Of a stretch of DNA of 64,000 bases, positions 14,701 to 26,700 are shown one piece after another. The notes under the pieces are model-generated. The model worked only from the letters and a program-made list of their open reading frames with translations, was not told the DNA's origin and did no database searches. The stretch lies in the NCBI GenBank assembly GCA_014843695.1, contig CM026386.1, positions 89,755,560-89,819,559 on the forward strand. The letters are read 5' to 3'. Each line of letters starts with the position of its first letter. Within the stretch, counting starts at the first letter, position 1. The stretch is from Archivesica marissinica (taxonomy: Eukaryota > Mollusca > Bivalvia > Venerida > Vesicomyidae). Made by a program: the position numbers and the translations under genes.

Positions 14701-17700
14701 TTGTTGCAATGTTTCAGGACTCGGCTCTACAACAAGCCGTACTGGTAGTACATGTATTGTTGCAATGTTTCAGGACTCGGCTCTATGACAAGCCGTACTG
14801 GTAGTACATGTATTGTTGCAATGTTTCAGGACTCGGCTCTACAACAAGCCGTACTGGTAGTACATGTATTGTTGCAATGTTTCAGGACTCGGCTCTATGA
14901 CAAGCCGTACTGGTAGTACATGTTTGCTGTACTGTTTCAGGACTCGACTCTACGACAAGCCGTACGGTAGTACTACATGTATTGTTTCAATGTTTCAGGA
15001 CTCGGCTTTACAACAAGCCATACCAGTAGTACATGTATTGCTGTACTTTTTCAGGACTCGGCTCTACGACAAGCCGTATGGTAGTACATGTATTGCTGTA
15101 CTATTTCAGGACTCGGCTCTACGACAAGCCGTACTGGTAGTACATGTATTGCTGTACTGTTTTAGGACTCGGCTCTACAACAAGCCATACTGGTAGTACA
15201 TGTATTGTTGCAATGTTTCAGGACTCGGCTCTACGACAAGCCGTACTGGGTACAAATGACACAAAGCAGATGACTCTCGGGGATCACATCAATGAGATAA
15301 TACTCCTGGATTATGAGAACAAGAAATCTGGGCAGCTACCAGGAGGAAAATCTATCCTCAGTCAGATAAACAGTTCTGTACAACTAGGTATATGTTCTGT
15401 ACAACTAGGTATATGTTCTGTACAACTAGGTACAGTTTGTAAACCAGTTCCGATTAACTATTTTATTCAATGTGAAAAAATCTATCAAATGCATAAAAAT
15501 GCATTTTGTTTATTATTGGTTGATATGCACAATGTCTTACCTGAAATATGTTGCAATTATTTTATTCCCGACATGTGTTTACATTTACACAGCTGACTTT
15601 TATATTTAGTACACATTCAATCACTTCCGGTTAATTCCAGGTGTTCCGAATAAATAATTAGGGACCACCTCAAACTGCATTTTAACTGTCAAATATGACG
15701 GCTTGGCATTTATTTTGACAGAAACAATACAGGCATGCCTTTCTCTGCTATTGTGAATGAAGAGACTTTTATTTGTAAAAAAGAAAGAATCACTATTATG
15801 CATACATAATATTTGTTATTTATTTATTATTCAAACAATTAAAAATTCATGACATCACAAGTTCCATTGCTTCTCCTTCAGGTATTGCATTCAATGCATC
15901 TGCAATAACCTTGAAGTCATCTTTACATGGGGTAGATATGATATAATTGCATGGTAGCACAATCCCACCACCTTCTTCGTGTTGGGCTGGCCATGCTGGA
16001 TAACTTGGCACAGGTGCACCAGTGACCTCACAAAAAACTTTGCCACCTTTGTCTATGACATCTCTGAAGTAGGGGGCCAATGATCTTGGAGCACGACCAA
16101 CTGGCAAACCGGCAACATCATCCAGCTTTAAATGTCTTTTCTCATCAGTTATCATTCCCAGCTGATCTTCTGAAAATAATTCCAACTCGGGAATCCATAC
16201 CATGCACACCCTTATGTTAGTGTATTCAGGCTCAACACTAAGGAGAGGTTTGGTAGCCATTGGAGGTTTTATCTCAAAGGCATGGTACCCCTTGACCACA
16301 GAGTGTTTTAAAGTCATTTTATAAGTAACATCATCAGGCTGCATTGGAGATCCACCACTATCATCTTGATTCTAAGAACAGGAAACAAACAGTTGTTAAG
16401 AAATAGAAAAACATTAATGAAAATCAAACGTGCCATCTGACTTTAAATATACAGTATAACCTGTCTATAGTGGTCACTGTATATAGTGGTGATCTGTCTA
16501 CAGTGGCCAGTCCTCTAAGGTCTGAAGGACCAACATTCCTGTATTTTTTCTTGACCTTTTCTGCTGATCTGACCACTGGACTAACACCAGGGGTTACCTT
16601 AAATGTAAAGAAAATTGCTATTAAAGCCTTGGTCTGTATCTTTCTGTCAAATTATATTCTCGACCACTTTGTATAAAGGCCAAAATATAATTCTATTGTC
16701 CATTTTAATGCAAATATGTGCATACCGACCATTAACAACTTTCAGTAACCAATAGGTGCCAATATACGTTCAGAATTGTTGGTAACAAATGTCTACTATT
16801 GGTCACAGTCAACGGTTTCCAATAATAAAACCATAAACGTAAGCATTTTAGTAAAAACCGTCCATTATGTTATCTTGCTAGAGCTACATGTGGCCCTAAG
16901 TGTGTCAAATGAATAATAACTGGAAGTTAAAAATTATTACTATAAATAATCAACTGACTATGTGTTTGTAGTTTTTAACAAAACATAGCAGCAAGATATA
17001 TTCACCTTTGTGCTTCGGGGGGGATTATGGATACCCCTTGACCTGCTTCACACACATTTCCTTTACATATTATCGATAAAATCAATAAATTGATACAAAT
17101 TCAACTGAACAACAAGAACACAAAAGAAAATAAATGATATTTGCAGCACTTGCCATGATAAAAATGAAAATAGTAATCTTGAGTCGATCCCTGGGTATCA
17201 CGACTGGGTGATTCGAAAATGGTTGAAACACGTGCCTCACAAAAACGGTCATATTGGCAGAATGCATAGACATCTGGACAATACGTTTTATATGCTGGCA
17301 GAGCAATGATAAAACAAAATTTGCAATTTACCTGTTTACGTTTTGGGGCCATTGAAATATATTTTTTTAAGGAAATGTCCGCTTCCACTTTTCTGCGTTG
17401 CTATATTTTGCATACACGCATCTGCAGTCATCTCTGTCGGTAGGCGCTTGACCGGAAGTAAACAATGGACGAAAGGTAAACAAATCGAAAATGTAAAATG
17501 TGCAGTAAAATAGCTTTTCTATTTGACCCAGTAAGAATTTTCACATATTCAATCGAAGTATCTGTTACACATGATTTTAAAAATAAAAGTTAACCGCAAC
17601 TGGTTCAGATTCGGAACTGGTTAATAAACTGTATATGTTCTGTACAACTAGGTATATGTTCTGTACAACTAGGTATATGTTCTGTACAACTAGGTATATG

Positions 17701-20700
17701 TTCTGTACAACTAGGTATATGTTCTGTATAACTAGGTATATGTTCTGTACAACTAGGTATATGTTCTGTACAACTAGGTATATGTTTTGTACAACTAGGT
17801 ATATGTTCTGTACAACTAGGTATATGTTTGTTTAATTAGACAATAAACATTGTGTATACAGTCAAACCTGTCTTAAGCAGCCAGCCAAGGGAATCTCAGA
17901 AAATGGCTGCTTAGTACAGGTGGCTGCTTAATAGAGGTCAAATGTATAATAAAACAGCATATTGGGGATCTGGAAACTGGCTGTTTAATACAGGTTGGCT
18001 GCTTAATAGAGGTGACCACTAACACATGTTTGACTGTACTCAGAGGAGGGACATACTTTGTCTTTATAGGTGACAAGCTTTCAGAGCTCATTCTAGAGGA
18101 CGACATGGTCGAAATAGTGGACCCTGACTTCGCCCCTGAGGGCCCGGCCCCACTTCTCTCTAAAACTTGATTTTTTTACAATTTTCATACAAAATTTTGT
18201 CCAGTTAAAATACACTGTTGTAAAACACTCCCTTCTATTCCATTGTTGTATTTAATTTTCATATTTTGTATTTTAACCCTATTTTTTTGAAAGTGATTAA
18301 ATGATACCTACCATGGCGCACTTTCTCACTTCTCCCAAACATTTTGACCGATGATGAACCCTGGCTTTACCAGTATGTTTACGGCATTCACCACAGTTAA
18401 ATGGTTATATGTCTGTGAATGGAATATAGTCAGTGTTATTGTCAATTAGTAGTGTTGGAGTTTTTTACCACCAGATTATGGCCTCAAAAGTGGCCTCCCA
18501 TCTTGTAATAATAAGTGAGTGCTTAAAAAAATGTTATAAATAAAAAATTAAAAAACATATTTTTTAAAAATGTATTAAATTTATGGTATCCATAATTACG
18601 GATTTAGAAAAGAAAGCACTCTGACACTTCAAATTTGTTCAACTTGCAGTCTTGCCCTGGCCAAACATGCAATTTATACATGGTCTGGTGTCCATTTTTA
18701 TCTTATATGCATGCTAAACCCCACATATTTCATAACCAAAGTAGGGGGGGTCATCTTATAGGCGAGATCGTCTTATAGGCTAGTATGGACGGTATATCTG
18801 TAATTACAGAGCCTTCAAGCAGCAAGCCGTCAGCTGCTCCTCGACCTGCAACTGTATCCAGCATGGCTGTGCCCTCTGCATCGCCCCGACCTGGGCTCGT
18901 ATCCAGCACCGTAGCAACGTCAGAAAACACAGTCACATGGTCTACAGCTTCCTCATCAACTGGCGGACCACCGATAGACAATCCTCACAGTGCATTTCCA
19001 GGTCACAAAAAGTTCAAATGGAGACAGGTAAGACTCCCAGTTGTAGATATATTATAATCTATATTAAGATAAACTACTGGATACTGTGTATATATACACC
19101 GGTATATATGTGTAAGACTCCCTGTTGTAGATATATTATAATCTATATTAAGATAAACTACTGGATACTGTGTATATATACACTGGTATATATATGTGTG
19201 TGTGTTAGCTGAATGAATCTCTCTCATTCAATATATATAGAGAGAGAGAGACTCACTCCTTCACCTCATATTTAGAAGATACTATAAATATTTATATCCG
19301 CCTCCGTGGTCGAGTGGTTACGGTCGCTGACTTGTATACCACTGTAACCTATCATCACTGATGGTCCGCCTCCGTGGTCGAGTGGTTACGGTCGCTGACT
19401 TGTATACCACTAACCTATCATCACTGATGGTCACGGGTTCGAGCCCCGCTCAGACCGTGTTTCATTTATATGAAAAAGTTGGCAGTTTCTTACGGAGGTT
19501 GGTGTACCCAAGTACTGGTTAACCGCTGAAGCCTGCCCAGGAAAGGTGTTGTTAGGTAAACTGCCCGCCGGCGATATAGCCCAAAAATGGTGCTGATGCA
19601 GGCGTAAAACCCGAAATATAACATGATTGATTGGGATGATAAATCATCGACAAATGTCTGCAAACATTAATTTCCTTCAATGCCATTGTAGACTGTTGCA
19701 GCATACCACCATGGTAACCAATTTGATTCTGGATACCATTCAAACAGTATTTGCAAAGAACATTGAGCCAGATCAGCCAGTCTGATCAGGCTCTATGCTG
19801 TTTGCTATTTAGATGATCTTGCTAAGACACTTGGCTATGTAGCAAACAACATAGATCCTGATCAGCACGCAGCGTCACGCTGCGGCTTATCTGGATCTAT
19901 GTTGTTTGCAAAAGCCGTAATGTATCCAGAATCAAATGGGTTAAGCCATCATTTTATATCTATTATTATTTATGCTTTCCAATGAAACAATGTTGAAATG
20001 GTGTCAATGCGAATGTTTTCGGACTCAAGCTGTCAGTGACATCATTTATAATACGCTTTAACATCATTTATGGTCGTCTAAATACGACATTCTAGTGTCT
20101 AGTGTTTCTATCATAAAAACACTTTTCCAACCTATAATAAAAAGATTTAAAATTGGTTTGTTAAAGTGAATTGTCAAGCAATTAGAAAAAAAGCTATTAG
20201 ACAACAAATAAACGTTTCACAAGATGTATCGTGTGTGTTTTACGTTTATTTATCGTCGCTACCGGTTGCCCATATGAGCGACACCTCCTGAAGAGATTAG
20301 TCATTTTAGATTTTTGGAGGATAGTGCAACGATACACACAGAGACCCATTCCAGAGTCTCCTCTGGTTGTTTTACGTGCACGGTTACAGTAAAGCACCGA
20401 CACGAGACCTCGGTTTAACATCCCATCTGAAAGACTTAAGTTTATTACGGTCAGGCGGGGTATCAAACCTGGATCCCTGGATTATCAGTCTAACATGTTA
20501 ACCACTGGACTACAGATCTGTCTGTTGAGCAAATTTCATCAGAAGCATTCTGACCAAATCTATGAAAGTAAATATTCTAATAAATGCCCGGAATGGTCAA
20601 CTCTAATGTTAGGGATGAGCGATTACTAGTTACTGGTTCGAATATGCTGATTCAAGTAAAAATATACAACACTTGATGAGCAATTACTAGAGACTGGTTC

Positions 20701-23700
20701 GCTGATTCAAGTAAAAATATACAACACTTGTATGTGTGTAAATATTATTATGTAAAAATAATTGGAATAAACAACAAATGATCATACAACAGGGATTAAG
20801 GAAACCCCGCAGTGATCGAGTAATAGTTCATGTATAAAGCTATTAGTATCACCTGTGGCACCTCTCCTGATAATATTCCTATCAGTGAACAATTATTCTA
20901 GGGGTTTTTCTTCAGCGAACTGACGGGGGCCGTTTTCCGACACCATTTTTTCTCCTTATAAAATGTCTGCCATTTTGCATGTTTATTTTATTTTTTATAT
21001 AAACCTTAATGAGTTGAGTGCTTTTTGGTAGGCAGAAAGCTCCAAATAGCTCCTCCCACAACCCCACATCTTCGCCACTCAAAATTCACCATGCCCCTTT
21101 TCTGCCACCCTGCCCCTTTTTCCACTTCTGAATAAACCCTATAATTTGATCACACATTAAAGCAAACACATATCTTCTTTATACATTGAAGTAAATTGTT
21201 ATTGTGATTGAAGGCAAATGAGCAGACAAGCAGCTCTGGAAGTGCTATGGAGACAGGTGCAGCAGTGTCACAGTCTGGTGCGGATGAGCCGGGGTCAAGG
21301 TCACAGGAAGTAACAAGGTCACATGAAGGGTCAAAGGAAGTTGCAGGGTCACGGTTGCATGATGTAGACTGGACGAGACAGATGAGACCTGATCAGTCGT
21401 ATTCTCCAAGCTTCATCGGTGGCCAGCCTACCTCACCACCTGGTCAGTTTCCTGCCCTAGTTACAGTCTCTAGTTTGGCCTCCATAGTGGGGTGGTTTAC
21501 ACTCGCATATGTAACTAATTCTAATTTCTTTCATTACGTAACCATTGGTTTTAAATAGGGATGGCAACGAATGGTGATTTTGGTATTCGAATATTCGGAT
21601 GATCTTCCAAACGAATATTCGCTAATTTCTTGAACTTTCGATGTCCACTTTACTTTCGTCGCTGCGAGGTAACACCGTTTCACGGTGGCATGGTATAATT
21701 CATCACATTTTGGGCTTGACGTGCCCGCAATATTAGGGTGCTTACTGCTAGATGATTCCTTAGATTAGACATAGTCCCTAAGTATGCAAACACTCCATTA
21801 CATAGCGTACATTTGGCACTTTTCTTATCCTGAGAACGAGTGAAATATTTCCAACTATTCAGTTGTATAATACTATTAAAATATTGGAAGCATTAGAGAC
21901 CAATAAATTGCAAATCGAAAGTTAAATAGAAGTCTTATTTGCTCAATTATTGCACTCAATATTGAGCAGATACCTGTGTCTTTACAAACTGAAATTGATG
22001 TCGTGTAGCGTCTTTTGAAGCTTGCCTACTGTAATAGGTTTAATAACTTTAATTACATGCACCACATGTATTGACATCAAACGTTCCAACAAGGGACCGT
22101 CGTGTTTTAGTGTGAATCATTAAACTCTTTGTATGTTTTCACGGGCTACAGTTAGTACCTGTAAAACAAATGCTTCTCAGTTTGTGTCCGTCAAATAGAC
22201 TGCATTAATCAATTAGTTGCACCTGTAAGTATGAGCAACTTGTCATCACCTGCCTTTGTTATTTGGGCTCAACTCGCGATAACTTTTCACACCTTCGGGC
22301 CCGCATTGGGTCATTCTTTTTTGTTTGAATCTTAATTGATTGAAATTTAAACAAACAGTTATATGATTTAACTGCAATTTATTACAAAAAAATAGAATAT
22401 TATTTTTTTAATATTCGAATACGATTTTTTTAATATTCGAATACGATTTTAACATTCGTTGCCATCCCTAGTTTTAAAATATTAAAATGCTACTTTTCCA
22501 AGTGTTTAGAAAGACATTAATTGCAAGTCCAATTTGCTGTCTGATTAGCGCAGTGGTTAGCACGCTCGCATCTCACCAATGCAACCCGGGTTCAATCCTT
22601 GGACCGGGAAGTATGTGAGATGGTAACGGTAGTCGCCAGATCGCACAGGTGGGTTTTCTCCGGGTACTCCGGTTTCCTCCCACACGAATGACCACATATA
22701 CGCTTTCATCCGCGCCAACGAGAGTGATTAATTTAAGTTGTTAAAACTTGCTTCGCAATCGTTATAAAATAAATAAAGTTTAAACTTTATTAAAAGTAAG
22801 CTTTATAGCTAACCCTACCTATACCAGCATGCCATTAATAATTAGCATTTAATTGGATAAGCTGTTGTCTTAGTAATCCCTTTAATCAATGTTGATATGT
22901 AGGTCAAGCGGACAGCAGCAGTAGCTCCATGTCGGCCAGCTCTGTGGAGGTCAAGGTTGCTCTTAGGAAAAGTATGGGTATTCAGGATTCCGAGGTGTCC
23001 CCGCTCGAGTATGTCCAGAACAAGATTGCTCAGTGTCTTCATGATGAACCAAGTGACCCTAAGCAAGGTCATCCTCAAGGTCAGCCAAGTGCACAAGTGC
23101 CCACAGAATCGCATCAGCCAAGAGGCAGGAGTCCACATCCGCTGGTAAGCTGAAACATGTAAGCTGTGTTAGTTGTGTTTCCCGATGTGTGCGAGATGGC
23201 ACGGTGGTCGCCAAATTGGACTGATGTGTTTTCTCCGGGTACTCCCGTTTCCTCCCACATATACGCATTCATCTGCGCCAACGAGAGTGATTAATTGTAA
23301 TTACGCTTGTTTCACAATCTTTATAAATAAATAAAATTTAGACATTACACTTTGTTTCCTCTTTCAGACTCAGTAAAAGCATGAAATAAACATGTTGGTG
23401 CAATGTTTTTATTTCTTTGTAAGAGAAAGTAAAACTTTGCATGCCAAAAAAAAAAGAAATTGATGAACTAGATTTTAAAAATGTTTGTAGATGATGCCTC
23501 AGCCAACGCATTCGACTTCCAAGTCTCGCACCCAATCCCCTGTATCCTCTCAGATGGCATTGCCCAAGGAAAACTCGCACAAGCATCCACGGCCAGAGCC
23601 TCGTCAGGGAGGAGCGGTAGTGAGTACATCGGAAACTTGTGTACCCAGACAATCTGAGATATCGTCAGCAGGTGTACCAAAGCAATCTGAGATATCGTCA

Positions 23701-26700
23701 GCAGGTGTACCCAGACAATCTGAGATATCGTCAGCAGGTGTACCCAGACAATCTGAGATATCGTCAGCAGGCGTATCCAGACATGCTGAGATATCATCAG
23801 CAGGCGTATCCAGACAAGCCGAGATATCGTCAGCAGGTGTATCCAGACAAGCCGAGATATCATCAGCAGGCGTATCCAGACAAGACGAGATATCATCAGC
23901 AGGCGTATCCAGACAAGCCGAGATATCGTCAGCAGGCGTATCCAGACAAGCCGAGATATCGTCAGCAGGCATATCCAGACAAGCCGAGATATCGTCAGCA
24001 GGTGTATCCAGACAAGCCGAGATATCGTCAGCAGGCGTATCCAGACATGCCGAGATATCATCAGCAGGCGTATCCAGACAAGCCGAGATATCGTCAGCAG
24101 GCGTATCCAGACATGCCGAGATATCATCAGCAGGCGTATCCAGACATGCCGAGATATCATCAGCAGGCGTATCCAGACATGCCGAGATATCATCAGCAGG
24201 CGTATCCAGACATGCCGAGATATCGTCAGCAAGTGTGCCCAGGCAGTCTGAGATATCGTCAGTTTCTCCATCAAGTTCGTCCCAGACATCACCAGACCAG
24301 CACTCACAGGTTCTTACAGTCTTTCTAGTGCATTTAATGCAATTATGATGCTTTAAAATATCTATCTCGCATGTGAGCTATAGTATACCAGAGTTGTCCG
24401 TCATCCATCCATCTATCCACAGGCATCCATCCATCTATCCACCTATCCACAGGCATCCATCCACCTATCCACAGGCATCCATCCACCTATCCACAGGCAT
24501 CAATCCACCTATCCACAGGCATCTATCCACATCATCCATCCACCTATCCACAGGCATCAATCCACCTATCCACAGGCATCAATCCACCTATCCACAGGCA
24601 TCCATCCACCTATCCACAGGCATCCATCCACCTATCCACAGGCATCAATCCACCTATCCACAGGCATCCATCCACCTATCCACAGGCATCATCCACCTAT
24701 CCACAGGCATCAATCCACCTATCCACAGGCATCAATCCACCTATCCACAGGCATCAATCCACCTATCCACAGGCATCAATCCACCTATCCACAGGCATCA
24801 ATCCACCTATACACAGGCATCAATCCACCTATCCACAGGCATCAATCCACCTATCCACAGGCATCCATCCACCTATCCACAGACATCCACCTATCCACAG
24901 GCATCCATCCACCTATCCACATGCATCCAACCATCTATCCACAGGCATCCATCCATCTATCCACAGGCATCCATCCATCTATCTATCCACATGCATCCAT
25001 CCATCTATCCACAGGCATCCATCCACCTATCCACAGGCATCCATCCACCTATCCACAGGCATCCATCCATCTATCCACATGCATCCATCCATCTATCCAC
25101 AGGCATCCATCCACCTATCCACATGCATCCATCCACCTATCCACAGGCATCCATCCATCTATCCACATCCATCCATCCACCTATCCACATGCATCCATCC
25201 ACCTATCCACATGCATCCATCCACCTATCCACATGCATCCATCCACCTATCCACATGCATCCATCCATCTATCCACAGGCATCCATCCACCTATCCACAG
25301 GCATCAATCCACCTATCCACAGGCATCAATCCACCTATCCACAGGCATCACCCCATCACAGGCATCAATCCACCTATCCACAGGCATCAATCCACCTATC
25401 CACAGGCATCCATCCACCTATCCACAGACATCCACCTATCCACAGGCATCCATCCACCTATCCACATGCATCCAACCATCTATCCACAGGCATCCATCCA
25501 TCTATCCACAGGCATCCATCCATCTATCTATCCACATGCATCCATCCATCTATCCACAGGCATCCATCCACCTATCCACAGGCATCCATCCACCTATCCA
25601 CAGGCATCCATCCATCTATCCACATGCATCCATCCATCTATCCACAGGCATCCATCCACCTATCCACATGCATCCATCCATCTATCCACATCCATCCATC
25701 CACCTATCCACATGCATCCATCCACCTATCCACATGCATCCATCCACCTATCCACAGGCACATCCATATCCACATGCATCCATCCATCTATCCACATGCA
25801 TCCATCCACCTATCCACATGCATCCTCCACCTATCCACCTATCCACCATCCATCCATCCACCTATCCACATGCATCCATCCACCTATCCACAGGCATCCA
25901 TCCACCTATCCACATGCATCCATCCACCTATCCACATCATCCATCCACCTATCCACATGCATCCATCCACCTATCCACAGGCATCCATCCACATCCATCC
26001 ATCCACCTATCCACATCCATCCATCCACCTATCCACAGGCATCCATCCACCTATCCACAGGCATCCATCCACCTATCCACATGCATCCATCCACCTATCC
26101 ACATGCATCCATCCACCTATCCACAGGCATCCATCCACCTATCCACATCCATCCATCTATCCACAGGCATCCATCCATCTATCCACAGGCATCCATCCAC
26201 CTATCCACAGACATCCATCTATCCACAGGCATCCATCCACCTATCCACATCCATCCATCTATCCACAGGCATCTATCCACCTATCCACATCCATACATCT
26301 ATCCACAGGCATCCATCCACCTATCCACATCCATACATCTATCCACATGCATCCATCCACCTATCCACAGGCATCCATCCACCTATCCACATCCATCCAT
26401 CTATCCACAGGCATCTATCCACAGGCATCCATCCATCTATCCACAGGCATCCATCCACCTATCCACAGGCATCCATCTATCCACAGACATCCATCCACCT
26501 ATCCACATCCATCCATCTATCCACAGGCATCCATCCATCTATCTATCCACATGCATCCATCCATCTATCCACAGGCATCCATCCACCTATCCACAGGCAT
26601 CCATCCACCTATCCACAGGCATCCATCCATCTATCCCATCCATCCATCTATCCACAGGCATCCATCCACCTATCCACAGGCATCCATCCATCTATCCACA

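Larger units (their letters stand above)
15433..17631 (-). mobile_element. Pogo-like DNA transposon, internally deleted copy (2.2 kb)
   Basis: Flanked by TA on both sides. The left end reads CAGTTTGTAAACCAGTTCCG; the right end, reversed, reads CAGTTTATTAACCAGTTCCG. It is nearly identical to the outer parts of the 4.8 kb copy at 55697..60503 but lacks the transposase core. The junction is at about 16543, where CCTGTA meets TTTTTTCTTGACC, with TGTAT shared by both break points in the long copy. It retains a first coding exon (17332..17352, MAPKRKQ), the start of exon 2 and an intact HIRAN exon. It sits inside the 21 bp donor array of the host gene. Confidence 0.92.
15371..17827 (+). repeat. 21 bp array of the exon F splice donor, split by a transposon
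   Basis: The unit is TATATGTTCTGTACAACTAGG. About three copies lie at 15371..15432 and nine more at 17632..17827; between them sits the 2.2 kb pogo-like element. Each unit contains the CTAG/GTATAT donor of exon F. The unit is a multiple of three, hence the open MFCTTRY frame in the right part, which is not a gene. Confidence 0.95.
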
